DNA of 64,000 nucleotides from assembly GCA_022605955.1 (NCBI GenBank), contig JAKCOZ010000010.1, forward strand, positions 1,488,001 to 1,552,000, read 5' to 3'. The DNA is from Rallus limicola. Lineage: Eukaryota > Chordata > Aves > Gruiformes > Rallidae. Positions 51,701 through 56,325 of this stretch are shown piece by piece. Each line of letters starts with the position of its first letter. The first letter of the stretch is position 1. Below the pieces are notes generated by a model, which saw only the letters and a program-made list of their open reading frames with translations, was not told the DNA's origin and ran no database searches. A program made the translations under genes and the position numbers.

Positions 51701-54551
51701 ATTCAATATATAAAACAAAATGCTCTTGCTCTGCCCATGAATTGGGAACTGGTAGCTACAGTAATAAGAAGATGTCTCTTCACTTCTTGCCAAGGTCTTA
51801 AGACAAAGAAGCAAGTAAATACAGTAAGTAAACACTTACTGTAGATGCAGGCAATAAATGAAGCATAATAGTGAAAGGAAATGGCAAAAAAAAAGAAAAA
51901 AAAAATTGCCTCTAGCAGTAGATGTTTCTGTGCACTGGTGGGAAAGTTACCCACCTAAAGTTTCTTTGAGGTGCTCGCTCACAGTGTATTGCATGTTTTC
52001 TAGCTGACTCACCTTACATACCTTTAAAACCTTAGTGTCAAAATACAGTATGTCTGCAGCAAAAAACAAAAGGCTGAGTGCTTAGCCTGTAGCATTCAGT
52101 GTACCTCAAGCATTGTTTTAAAAAAAAGCACTGAAAGGGAGAACTATCTGCTCTGGTCTAAGCTAGAGTAATTATTTTCAGTGCCATTAACTGAGTATCT
52201 AAACCCAGCATTTGAAATTAAGCAGAAGAATCACCAACAAAATAAATACACTGAGAGACACAAAATTTTCCAGGGCGAGTCCTAACTCTTCACAAAAGTA
52301 ACAGAAACTACAAGCTGTTCGGTAGATGAACTCAACGTTAGCAACCTGTAATTGATTTGCTGAAGCTGCCCTCAGGAGGGTATCTACTAGTAATTATTTA
52401 AGAGTTCAGAGAGCAAAGGGCAAAGCTACAGCAACTGAAACATAGAGAGATGCCTTGAACTGGGTAGATTACTTTATTACAAAAGATAATTTTATCCTGT
52501 GTTGATGTTATTGATAGAGTAGAATCATACAATATCCTGAGTTGGAAGGGACCCCTGAGGATCATCGAGACCAACTCCTGGCTCCACACAGGGACAGACA
52601 AATCAGAGCATTATTTGCATTTGATATTTATTAAGTAAGGCAAATTAAATAAGAAGGCTGGTTGGGTTTTTTTTCCCCCAAAGTTAAAAACACAACAAAA
52701 TAACTACTACTACTGCATCAAAATCTATGGTCAAATTTATTGAAAACTGTATTATCAAGATCCTGCCTGAGAAGAGAGTCATAACCTAAGCAGTAAAATT
52801 ACATATACACATGAACCATCATTTGAACATCTTCTAATGAATATCTTCTATTTAAACAAACATGTGATTTTTATTCTGCTTTTAAATAAATTATGTTGGC
52901 TTCCTGTATCCAGCACTTTCTGATGCAGTCACATGAAACACTCATTTTTTAAACCTTATTTTAAAATAATTTTGCACAGAAAAAATGACTGCTAACAATA
53001 GTGCTGCTGCTATTTTTAACAGCAATGAGTACAAGGCCTCAAAGAAGAACCCTTTATTAATAAAATTCATAGCTATATCACATTAAGTATTTAATGATGT
53101 AATCATCTATTACCAAGTACTTTTCCATGCTTGCACATTTAAAAACTGTACTGTGGCAAAAAGCCTCCAAAACATTCATTAAGGATCTTATTGACACAAG
53201 CATAGCTACTGTCAAGCTCTACTGTCAGTTTCACTTGCCAGGCAAGATGGCATCATGGATATCATCCCTTTTTCCTCAGATGGAGGAAAACCTAGTAAAG
53301 ATCACAAGGCAATTAAGTCTCCTGACAGTGCTATTTTGATAACAAAGATAAGCAGAGAGATCACGGAACACCGAAACTATGCAAACACATGCAGAGAACA
53401 ACAGTGGGATAGCCTCAAACACTAAATTGCATTTCCTCTTACTGCCATAACGTCTGCCTAACTGCTCCACACTGATTCTGGACACAGAACATTACCATGG
53501 CACTCCCTGTTGGCAATTAATGGCATTAAATATTTCTTAAGTAATTCTTCATTGTTCACATTTATATGTGATTAAAATAATAGTGCTAAATTATATTTCT
53601 CCAACATGCATATTTCTAAATTCACCAGCTATATGTCCTGTTTACAAAGAAATAACCACTGTTGTGTTAGTTGCTTCTATATACAATTCAGTTTCAAATT
53701 ATTTAAAAAGGTATCTTACCAGGTCTGGTTCTGTACAATTCAGATGGGCTGCTGACCTTTTGGCTGGAAAGAATCCGCTGATGGTATAGTGGAGGTGTTT
53801 TCACTAGGAGAGAACAAGAAGTACTGAATGCCCATTCAGCAACAGCTAAAATTTCAATAGTGTTATTAAGATTAATAAGTACAAAGGGATAAGGCACTTC
53901 CTTACCATATGATGTTTCTGGTGTCAGAGGAAAAGCTGGTGTGGATGGGACACTTTCATTTCCATTTTTTGTTGGGGAGAAGATTCCTCCATCTATTTCA
54001 TCTTGGTAACATGCAACAGCCATCTAAAAAGGACACAGAAAAGCATAATTACAGTGAGAAATTTCCCACTTGGCCCTAAAAAACATTGGGCCATTTTTCA
54101 TATAGTTAAATAAAGTTTCATATCATCTGATCCACTGTTCCAAGAGGCAGATCTCGGAACACTAAAACTATGCAAACACACAGAGAAAGAGTAGGTCATC
54201 CTTAAACACTGAATTCCATTTAGGAGATAACTGCAATTATTTGATCTTCTTACTGCCACGATACAACTGCCCAGTTGCTTCAAATTGATTTTAGACACTA
54301 AACATGAACATAGGACTCCGTATCGGCCATTTCCTTCAATAAATGTTTCTTTAACAATTCTTCATTGTTTACCTCCTTGGTCTCCCCCACAGGAATCGGT
54401 GATCCTGGATTTACAGCCTGGTCAGTAGCAGGAGGTTTCATCCATCCACACCTGTTATAGGATGGCTGCCCAGGGACATCATTGTCATACTGCCCAACAC
54501 TTAACTTCCTAATCCTTCCTCCTGGTGCACCGTCATCTTGCGTTCCTGCCG
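2704..54551 (-). CDS. TNS3: Tensin-3, C-terminal 691 residues, 14 exons (5' end of gene beyond the window)
   Basis: Tensins link integrin tails to actin at focal and fibrillar adhesions. The SH2 domain binds phosphotyrosine ligands and the C-terminal PTB domain binds beta-integrin NPxY tails. Joined on the minus strand, the exons are 54551-54373, 54023-53906, 53803-53720, 24889-24718, 23680-23037, 22399-22313, 20386-20255, 17905-17810, 15630-15553, 13840-13763, 8721-8553, 4071-4003, 3868-3842 and 2848-2704. Every border is AG/GT and every phase agrees, giving 2 partial-codon bases plus 692 codons including TGA. The SH2 core spans about residues 415-525 and the PTB about 555-691 of this fragment. 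Tensin-3 rather than tensin-1 is indicated by the serine-rich [19 protein letters not shown] segment before SH2 and by the [11 protein letters not shown]-terminus. The head of the protein is missing because no matching exon is seen up to 64000. Confidence 0.94.
2849..3841 (-). other. TNS3 intron, no feature recognised
   Basis: The last intron, 993 bp. Open frames on both strands (for example 2990-3412 minus) resemble nothing known and have no splice logic. No transposon was recognised. Confidence 0.6.
3842..3868 (-). CDS. TNS3: TNS3 27-nt microexon in PTB domain
   Basis: It encodes KWMRDGLSA (residues 635-643) plus the first two bases of the next K. The acceptor is ...taatggacaag and the donor gtaagtgg. 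It lies 134 bp from the exon above. Tensin-3 has a segment of the same length between DPQDRK and KVFGFVARK, which is why I place an exon here. Because it is 27 nt and phase-matched, skipping it would remove nine residues and keep the frame. Confidence 0.88.
4003..4071 (-). CDS. TNS3: TNS3 exon, PTB domain core strands
   Basis: This 69-nt exon encodes residues 612-634, [20 protein letters not shown] then [22 protein letters not shown] is the conserved PTB strand pair in tensins. The acceptor is tttttcctatccag and the donor gtaagggtg. The minus-strand 3' end of the large CR1 composite begins only 230 bp upstream, in the intron. Confidence 0.95.
4301..4559 (-). mobile_element. CR1 LINE, 3' terminal part (split by a younger CR1)
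   Basis: Read on the minus strand this is the CR1 3' UTR. On the plus strand it starts with the reverse of the CR1 tail (tcacagaaaatcataa) and runs through the conserved ctctgggcaacctcttcc block to gtttaaatccatta. The expected continuation resumes at about 5509 (catctttcctacagg), so the two pieces are one element interrupted by the plus-strand CR1. Confidence 0.8.
4560..5508 (+). mobile_element. CR1 LINE 3' fragment with RT C-terminus, young-looking
   Basis: It starts inside the reverse transcriptase just before the catalytic YADD box ([10 protein letters not shown], about 4612-4641) and ends in three ATTCTGTG tail repeats. After a frameshift near 4719, an uninterrupted 232-codon frame (4719-5417) carries the CR1 RT thumb and C-terminal region, including [20 protein letters not shown] and [19 protein letters not shown]. 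It is 5'-truncated, as most CR1 copies are, and sits inside an older minus-strand CR1. Confidence 0.9.
5509..7845 (-). mobile_element. CR1 LINE, long copy with RT region and ORF1 but no endonuclease
   Basis: Continues the element at 4301-4559. On the minus strand the RT pieces are at 6693-6493 ([11 protein letters not shown]), 6521-6270 ([18 protein letters not shown], then [11 protein letters not shown]) and 6238-5864 ([11 protein letters not shown] catalytic box). At 7324-7079 is a CR1 ORF1 segment with a GDS motif and HVGGDEA. At 7836-7669 is the ORF1 start (MDVATQTE then [14 protein letters not shown]). The C-terminal part of ORF1 and the endonuclease are missing between about 7080 and 7060, where the sequence jumps to the linker before RT. 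Several frameshifts are present, so it is dead. Confidence 0.85.
8553..8721 (-). CDS. TNS3: TNS3 exon, PTB domain first half
   Basis: This 169-nt exon encodes residues 556-611, beginning [20 protein letters not shown] and ending [15 protein letters not shown]. It holds the first strand and helix of the tensin PTB fold and the conserved [21 protein letters not shown] core, continued in the next exon. The acceptor is ttccattacag and the donor gtaagc. Confidence 0.95.
8722..13762 (-). other. TNS3 intron, 5.0 kb, mostly unique
   Basis: AT-rich intron between the SH2-PTB linker exon and the first PTB exon. The one element recognised is the CR1-derived copy at about 12146-12900. From 8900 to 12100 I see no gene, RNA or known repeat. 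Confidence 0.7.
12146..12903 (+). mobile_element. CR1-derived element, copy 1 of an inverted near-identical pair
   Basis: CR1 3' region (gtgaagaaggacctgg, tggtgaggccacatctggag, tggagtctccttctctggag) running to ccttccaatccctaccat. Instead of the usual ATTCTRTG tail it continues about 75 bp (12815-12900) into sequence that is also present in the copy at 29668-30425. Open frames are broken by deletions common to both copies. Confidence 0.85.
13763..13840 (-). CDS. TNS3: TNS3 exon, SH2-PTB linker
   Basis: This 78-nt phase-1 exon encodes residues 530-555, [20 protein letters not shown] then LLKQGA. It is the short acidic/alanine linker that joins SH2 to PTB in tensins. The acceptor is ctgtttgcag. 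The donor is gtctgt, a departure from the gtaag/gtgag consensus, supported by the exact codon fit to the next exon. Confidence 0.92.
13841..15552 (-). other. TNS3 intron, 1.7 kb, no feature recognised
   Basis: AT-rich intron with short A and T runs (14627-14690). No transposon or RNA gene was recognised. Confidence 0.6.
15553..15630 (-). CDS. TNS3: TNS3 exon, end of SH2 domain
   Basis: This 78-nt phase-1 exon encodes residues 504-529, [20 protein letters not shown] then LIPDR. The [16 protein letters not shown] segment is the last SH2 helix and strand in tensins. The acceptor is ttctgactacag and the donor gtatgcttg. Confidence 0.95.
15631..17809 (-). other. TNS3 intron with an LTR fragment
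   Basis: A 2.2-kb intron. Apart from the LTR-like piece at 16755-17130 it appears unique and AT-rich. Confidence 0.6.
16755..17130 (+). mobile_element. Fragment of an avian ERV LTR
   Basis: A purine-rich GC-richer block with gtgggagggctgc, gatgcctctggaaaa, aagaaagaggaggag and cggagcagatgggt, word patterns typical of the middle of avian ERV LTRs of the kind at 35703-36935. Ends are not defined and no target duplication was found. Confidence 0.55.
17810..17905 (-). CDS. TNS3: TNS3 exon, SH2 C-terminal half
   Basis: This 96-nt phase-1 exon encodes residues 472-503, [20 protein letters not shown] then [13 protein letters not shown]. It covers the SH2 strands after the BC loop plus the helix-B approach region typical of tensins. 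The acceptor is caattttcaacacag and the donor gtaagtac. Confidence 0.95.
18272..18345 (-). mobile_element. CR1 3' end fragment
   Basis: Starts aatcatagaatcatttaggt and continues aaaagacctttaaggtc and gagtccaact, the reverse complement of a CR1 3' terminus. Only about 75 bp remain. Confidence 0.75.
19788..19900 (-). mobile_element. CR1 internal fragment (region before RT)
   Basis: The block gacctaggcagtgtgacta ... gactgaggcaaaaaactc ... gagtacctcag is the same CR1 segment as 6771-6850. It lies inside an otherwise unique intron and both ends are truncated. Confidence 0.7.
20255..20386 (-). CDS. TNS3: TNS3 exon, SH2 core with phosphotyrosine-binding arginine
   Basis: This 132-nt exon encodes residues 428-471, [20 protein letters not shown] followed by [20 protein letters not shown] and LNKK. 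The FVVRDS motif carries the SH2 beta-B5 arginine that contacts phosphate, so ligand binding should be intact. The acceptor is cttgcag and the donor gtactgtatgc, which is weaker than the usual gtaag. Both ends are phase 1. Confidence 0.96.
20387..22312 (-). other. TNS3 intron, 1.9 kb, with a 44-bp tandem duplication
   Basis: AT-rich intron between the two SH2 exons. The one structure seen is the tandem repeat at 20695-20770. No transposon was recognised. Confidence 0.6.
20695..20770. repeat. Short tandem duplication (period 44 bp)
   Basis: The 32-bp block tctctaattcccaggctggt...acaatg occurs at 20695-20726 and again, apparently exactly, at 20739-20770, separated by 12 bp. Low divergence suggests a recent duplication, or a variable locus. 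Confidence 0.9.
22313..22399 (-). CDS. TNS3: TNS3 exon, start of SH2 domain
   Basis: This 87-nt phase-1 exon encodes residues 399-427, [20 protein letters not shown] then YKPDISREQ. The [19 protein letters not shown] segment opens the SH2 domain in tensins; the W of FWY is the conserved first SH2 tryptophan. The acceptor is cttctatttcacag and the donor gtatatc. Confidence 0.95.
22400..23036 (-). other. TNS3 intron, 0.6 kb, no feature recognised
   Basis: AT-rich intron between the large linker exon and the SH2 start exon. I see no repeat or RNA. Confidence 0.6.
23037..23680 (-). CDS. TNS3: TNS3 large linker exon before SH2
   Basis: This 644-nt exon is the longest in the window and encodes residues 184-398. 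It is a disordered serine/proline/glutamine-rich linker with the tensin motif [16 protein letters not shown] and the pre-SH2 segment [18 protein letters not shown] resembles an SH3 ligand and the serine clusters resemble phosphosites (inference). The acceptor is the T-rich tttttttgacag and the donor gtaggttctg. The ATG found upstream of the exon is intronic. Confidence 0.94.
23681..24717 (-). other. TNS3 intron, 1.0 kb
   Basis: AT-rich intron. It has a short tandem repeat of gacaaggatatcagta near 23779-23818 and otherwise nothing recognised. Confidence 0.6.
24718..24889 (-). CDS. TNS3: TNS3 exon, disordered linker
   Basis: The exon encodes residues 127-183: [19 protein letters not shown], then [16 protein letters not shown] and a serine/proline stretch. 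It matches the tensin-3 segment that contains an SF(Q)QxFxSSCT-like motif. The acceptor is ttgctgcag and the donor gtaggaa. Its first two bases (AA) complete a codon begun with G. Both the upstream exon at 53720 and the predicted alternative first exon at 38548 supply that G. Confidence 0.92.
25412..25578 (-). mobile_element. CR1 3' UTR fragment
   Basis: Plus-strand words ccacctccctgggcagccca, ttccagtgcctgaaa and gtgaagaaatttttcctaac are the reverse complement of a CR1 3' region. It abuts a CR1 in the opposite orientation at about 25583. Confidence 0.75.
25583..26560 (+). mobile_element. CR1 LINE, RT to 3' region, decayed
   Basis: The RT words cagcatggattcacaaaagg (QHGFTKG), gagcagtggatgttgcttat and cttgactttagtcaggcctt ([12 protein letters not shown]) are followed by tacacctgagaagaaacact, agtgctgccagcaga and accacatctggagccctgtg. 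Many frameshifts and deletions. The 3' limit near 26560 is approximate. Confidence 0.8.
26937..27213 (-). mobile_element. CR1 3' end copy
   Basis: Starts ttcacagaatgataggaagg and runs through gtctccaggcaggttttgaa, ggagactccacaacccctct and cataaaaaagtttttcca to the GCACCACTGA block. The minus-strand frame 27212-27003 still reads [20 protein letters not shown], the CR1 RT C-terminus. Confidence 0.85.
29608..29667 (-). mobile_element. Short CR1 3'-tail fragment
   Basis: ttcacagaatcacagaacgg followed by ggtaaggacctctggagatc is a reverse-complement CR1 terminus. It directly abuts the CR1-derived element at 29668. Confidence 0.7.
29668..30425 (-). mobile_element. CR1-derived element, copy 2 of an inverted near-identical pair
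   Basis: The reverse complement of 12146-12903. Over about 600 aligned bases I count only around half a dozen substitutions plus a 4-base gap. The corresponding broken frames (30199-29927 here, 12377-12649 there) differ at two of 90 residues. The shared block extends past the normal CR1 3' end and ends at cagggaattaa. Confidence 0.85.
35331..35702 (+). mobile_element. CR1 LINE, left part (split by a solo LTR)
   Basis: The frame [20 protein letters not shown] ... [20 protein letters not shown] is the CR1 RT C-terminal region. The sequence stops at ...attgcagcctac and continues at 36936, after a 1.2-kb LTR, as cctaccaatacttaaaaggg. Confidence 0.88.
35703..36935 (+). mobile_element. Solo LTR of an avian ERV, 1233 bp, with 5-bp target duplication
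   Basis: Starts TGTCGCAGTTTA and ends AAACCACCACA, bounded by the target duplication CCTAC at 35698-35702 and 36936-36940. It interrupts a CR1 whose sequence continues on both sides. A TATAAAA box lies at 35944-35950. An internal tandem duplication of about 146 bp (36381-36526 and 36527-about 36670) explains most of the length excess over the related LTR at 44132-45170. No internal retroviral sequence flanks it. Confidence 0.88.
36381..36670 (+). repeat. Internal tandem duplication in the solo LTR
   Basis: Two copies of a block opening aggaaa(a/g)ca(a/g)cttgtgagg and ending agaagggaggggtg, period about 146 bp, roughly 80 percent alike by eye. The related LTR at 44132 has one copy, so the duplication arose in this lineage of the element. 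Confidence 0.8.
36936..37268 (+). mobile_element. CR1 LINE, right part (continuation of 35331-35702)
   Basis: Resumes with the duplicated CCTAC and runs through acaaggggcaatggcttcaa and gttgcctagagaggttgtgg to the CR1 tail ccatgattctatgaa. Confidence 0.88.
38210..39120 (-). promoter_or_regulatory. TNS3: CpG island, predicted internal TNS3 promoter
   Basis: About 0.9 kb of GC-rich, CpG-dense sequence (for example cgccgccgcggcgccgcgct near 38433) inside an AT-rich intron. Long C/G runs occur at 38345-38400. CpG islands in vertebrates usually mark promoters. On the gene strand it contains the candidate first exon ending at 38548. No TATA box is obvious, as expected. Divergent transcription to the plus strand is also possible. 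Confidence 0.7.
38548..38560 (-). CDS. TNS3: Predicted alternative TNS3 first coding exon (MASI...)
   Basis: On the minus strand gacgcgATGG (purine at -3, G at +4) begins ATG GCT TCC ATA G, followed at once by the donor gtaggctcc. The split codon G is completed by AA at the acceptor 24889, giving [16 protein letters not shown] in frame. The product would be 569 residues: linker, SH2 and PTB. The fit of phase, start context, donor and CpG island is seen directly; use as an exon is inferred. Confidence 0.55.
39135..39161. repeat. GTTTT microsatellite
   Basis: About five GTTTT units ending in a T-run at the edge of the CpG island. Confidence 0.8.
42469..42649 (-). mobile_element. 3' LTR of a decayed ERVL-like provirus (minus orientation)
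   Basis: On the minus strand it starts TGTCCTGGTTTT and ends GGGGCTAAACTGTGACA, the typical ends of a common avian ERVL LTR but only 181 bp long. A purine-rich stretch (aagggatggatgatga) precedes it, as expected of a polypurine tract. The partner is at 48171-48328. Confidence 0.7.
42650..44131 (-). pseudogene. ERVL-like pol remnant: RNase H end and integrase
   Basis: On the minus strand, integrase pieces are recognisable from about 44040 to 43560: a zinc-binding region ([13 protein letters not shown]) and the start of the catalytic core ([11 protein letters not shown], then [15 protein letters not shown]). Stops and frameshifts break it everywhere. The element is disrupted at 44131 by a solo LTR; RNase H sequence resumes at 45171. 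From 42650 to 43500 only weak pol-like or 3' sequence is seen. Confidence 0.75.
42736..42771. repeat. (TA)n(CA)n microsatellite
   Basis: Fourteen TA units followed by a short CA run. Likely length-variable. Confidence 0.95.
44132..45170 (-). mobile_element. Solo LTR, 1039 bp, with 5-bp target duplication, inside an ERV
   Basis: Related to the LTR at 35703-36935 but in the opposite orientation. Its plus-strand start TGTGGTGGTTTGACCCTGGC corresponds to that LTR's end. It ends ...AAAAGTACAACA. The target duplication AATGT flanks it at 44127-44131 and 45171-45175. It splits the RNase H region of a minus-strand ERVL-like pol and carries only one copy of the 146-bp internal block. Confidence 0.87.
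45171..45742 (-). pseudogene. ERVL-like pol remnant: RT end and RNase H
   Basis: On the minus strand, [15 protein letters not shown] at about 45690 and [19 protein letters not shown] (within 45574-45263) are the RT-RNase H connection and RNase H region of avian ERVL-type pol. Stop codons and frameshifts are present. It ends where a plus-strand ERV fragment begins at about 45743. Confidence 0.75.
45743..46454 (+). mobile_element. ERVL-like fragment in opposite orientation: integrase N-terminus fused to LTR
   Basis: The plus-strand frame 45836-46108 reads [16 protein letters not shown] and WMKSKYGEA, the integrase zinc-binding domain with its paired cysteines, then leaves the family. It is followed by LTR-type sequence with a CATAAAAG box near 46106, a ttgctataaag U5-like stretch and the end ...aaaaccacaaca at 46454. 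The rest of integrase is deleted. It lies within the minus-strand provirus. Confidence 0.7.
46455..48170 (-). pseudogene. ERVL-like gag remnant and leader
   Basis: Minus-strand frame 47213-46998 ([10 protein letters not shown] is just upstream; [20 protein letters not shown], then [13 protein letters not shown]) is typical of avian ERVL-like gag capsid. Further fragments occur at 46960-46800 and 47889-47644. A primer-binding-site-like TGCACCCAACATGG occurs next to the 5' LTR near 48155. Frames are broken throughout. Confidence 0.65.
48171..48328 (-). mobile_element. 5' LTR of the decayed ERVL-like provirus
   Basis: On the minus strand it runs from TGTCCTGGTTTTTGGTGAGG to GGGGCTAAACCACAACA, 158 bp. 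It aligns along its length with 42469-42649, with many substitutions and one gap of about 25 bp. Flanking 5-mers do not match clearly, so a target duplication is not established. Confidence 0.7.
52523..52605 (-). mobile_element. Short CR1 3' end fragment
   Basis: The block aatcatacaatatcctgagt, tggaagggacccctgaggat, catcgagaccaactcctggc is a reverse-complement CR1 3' terminus. Only about 80 bp remain. Confidence 0.75.
53350..53560. repeat. Diverged intronic repeat, copy 1
   Basis: Shares with 54145-54372 the ordered words cggaacac(c/t)(g/a)aaactatgc, aaacact(a/g)aatt, cttactgcca, and aattcttcattgtt. It is downstream of the exon 53720-53803 on the gene strand. It belongs to no family that I recognise. 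Confidence 0.7.
53720..53803 (-). CDS. TNS3: TNS3 exon, symmetric phase-1 cassette
   Basis: This 84-nt exon encodes residues 99-126, from [11 protein letters not shown] to YRTRP. The acceptor is ctctcctag and the donor gtaagata. Both ends are phase 1, so skipping it would keep the frame. It is the last exon before the 28.8-kb intron that holds the internal CpG island and most of the nested transposons. Only 102 bp of intron separate it from the exon above. Confidence 0.9.
53906..54023 (-). CDS. TNS3: TNS3 exon, disordered middle region
   Basis: The exon encodes residues 60-98, [15 protein letters not shown] through [13 protein letters not shown]. The STPAFP-TPET motif is shared with other tensin-3 proteins and looks like a proline-directed phosphorylation cluster (inference). 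It joins the previous exon at a codon boundary, so the leading ATG is internal and not a start. It ends one base into a codon at gtaaggaag. Confidence 0.92.
54145..54372. repeat. Diverged intronic repeat, copy 2
   Basis: Partner of 53350-53560. Homology runs up to the splice donor of exon 54373-54551 and stops there. It occupies most of the intron between exons 54373 and 54023. Confidence 0.7.
54373..54551 (-). CDS. TNS3: TNS3 exon, disordered middle region (first exon in window)
   Basis: The exon encodes fragment residues 1-59, opening [20 protein letters not shown], a tensin-3 central-region signature. It is low-complexity, rich in G, P and S, and has no fold. The acceptor follows gttttcag at 54552 and the donor is gtaaac at 54372. 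It starts with two bases of a split codon, so an upstream exon must exist beyond 64000. A GC-rich stretch lies 140 bp upstream. Confidence 0.92.
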
Positions 54552-54689
54552 CTGAAAACAAACAGGAAAACTGATTCACGAGCTAATTCTCTTCCTTCAG
54601 TTAGAGCGGTTAAATCACTTCAGTAACGCTTAGACAACAAGCGGTTTCATAACTGCTTTACGAAACCACACAGGTGGTGAGGGGAAATA

Positions 54690-55040
54690 GTTGCAGTTAT
54701 CCTTGCTGACGCAAGGTGGAACACGACGGCAGTACCCCTGCCTCCCCAGGAGTGACGCTGGCCGTTCACCGCGGAGGCCCCGCCAGAAGAAGCGAGGCCT
54801 GGTGCCAGGGACAGAGCTGCCGGCAGGGGCCGCCACGGGCAGCCGAACCGGGAACCCGCCCGCCGGCCGAGCACAGCGCCGCGGCAGCTCCACCGCAGCT
54901 CACACAGACAGCGGCCCTTACAAACTGGGATCGCTGTAAACCAATTTTGACACACATGGCAATCGCACGTAATCACACCAAATCAGGCGTCAGGATGCAC
55001 GCGGGGGCTGTGACTTCGTGGGCGGGGTCTGAGGAACAGA
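54690..55040 (-). promoter_or_regulatory. GC-rich, CpG-containing block upstream of a TNS3 exon
   Basis: About 350 bp with local CpG density (ccgcggaggccccgcc, cccgcccgccggccgagc) in an otherwise AT-rich intron, starting 140 bp upstream of the exon 54373-54551. It could be a second, weaker internal promoter. I found no convincing start codon plus donor in it. Confidence 0.4.
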
Positions 55041-55224
55041 GCACAAGTGTGAGCAGAGCCAACAGAACAATCTGGGATATCCAAGGGCACAAACCGCTAT
55101 TGGTTTCCCAGGTCGGCATTAAGAGTGTCATTAGATACAGCTTTATGATTATTAGGACTTTATACTTACTCATTCACTCCCACCACAAAGCGTTTTTGGA
55201 ATATTCCTGCAGCAGTGGAGTAGG

Positions 55225-56325
55225 TTGGAGAGAGAGGGATTTGATGGGTGGGCTGTTCAGGGGATAATGAACTGTCTGTATGATTGCGTCCAGAGGGCAG
55301 TGGACAATAGCTCAACATCCAAATGGAAGACAGTGAGAAATGGTGTTCCTCGAGGGTCTGTATGGGGACTGGTGCTGTTTAATATCTTTATTAAGGATAT
55401 TGACAGTGGGATTAGAGTGCACCCTCAGCAAGTTCACTGATGACACCAAACTGGGCAGTGAGGTTAACATGCCAGAGGGACGGGATGCCAGAGAGACATA
55501 AGGCAGACTGGAGAAGTTGGCCCTGGTGAACCTCATGACATTCAGCAAAGCCAAATGCAGGGTTACAGGGTCCTGCACCTGGGTCAGGACAATCCTCATT
55601 ATCCATACGGATTAATAGAAGACATGCTGGAAAGCAGCCCTGAGGAAAAGAACTTGGGAGTACTTGTGGATGAGAAGCTGGACATGAGCCAGCAATGTAC
55701 ATCTGCAGACCAGAAGGCCAATTGCATCCCAGGCTGCAGTAAAAGAAGTGTGGCCACCAAATCAGGAGAGGTGATTCTGCCCCTCTGCTCTGCTCTGGTG
55801 AGACCTCACCTGGAATACTGCATCCAGCTTTGGAGCCCTCAACACAAGGCTCGACCTGTTGCAGCATGTCCAGAGAAGGGCCACAAAAATTATCTGAGAG
55901 CTGGAGCACCTCTCCTATGAAGTCAGGCTGAGAGAGTTGGGCCTGTTCAGCCTGGAGAAGAGAAGGCTCCAGGGGGACCTTAGAACGGCCTTCCAATACC
56001 TGAAAGGTGCCTATGAGAAAGCTGGGGAAGAACTGTTCAAGAGGCATGTAGCAATAGAACAAGGGGTAAAGGTTTTAAACTGGAAATGTGGAGATTTAGG
56101 TTGGATATTAGGAAAAAGTTCTTCAGTATGAGGGTTGTAGATCACTGGAACAGGTTGCCCAGAGAGGTAGTGAAGGCCTCACCCCTGGACATATTCAAGG
56201 TCAGGCTTGATGGGGCTCTGAGCAACCTGATCTAGGGAAGATGTCCCTGCTTATAGCAGAGGGGTTGGACTAGATGACCTTTAGAGGTCACTTCAAACCC
56301 AATACAGTCTATGATTATATAATTG
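55225..56325 (+). mobile_element. CR1 LINE, RT to 3' end, decayed
   Basis: It begins in RT (GSVWGLVLFNIFIKDIDSGI), passes a frameshifted catalytic region (cagcaagttcactgatgac) and continues with SPEEKNLGVLVDEKLDMSQQ and [19 protein letters not shown]. It ends near gtctatgattatataattg. The 5' end is truncated. Confidence 0.88.

Larger units (their letters stand above)
24890..53719 (-). other. TNS3 28.8-kb intron, transposon-rich, with internal CpG island
   Basis: This long intron separates the linker exon at 24889 from the exon at 53720. It holds CR1 fragments, two solo LTRs, a decayed ERV, the CpG island and predicted alternative first exon. Stretches 27220-29600, 30430-35300, 37270-38200, 39200-42460 and 48330-52520 show no gene, known RNA or repeat that I recognise. 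Confidence 0.75.

Noticed and set aside
55412..56062. Minus-strand open frame of 216 codons
   Set aside because: Antisense to a plus-strand CR1 copy.
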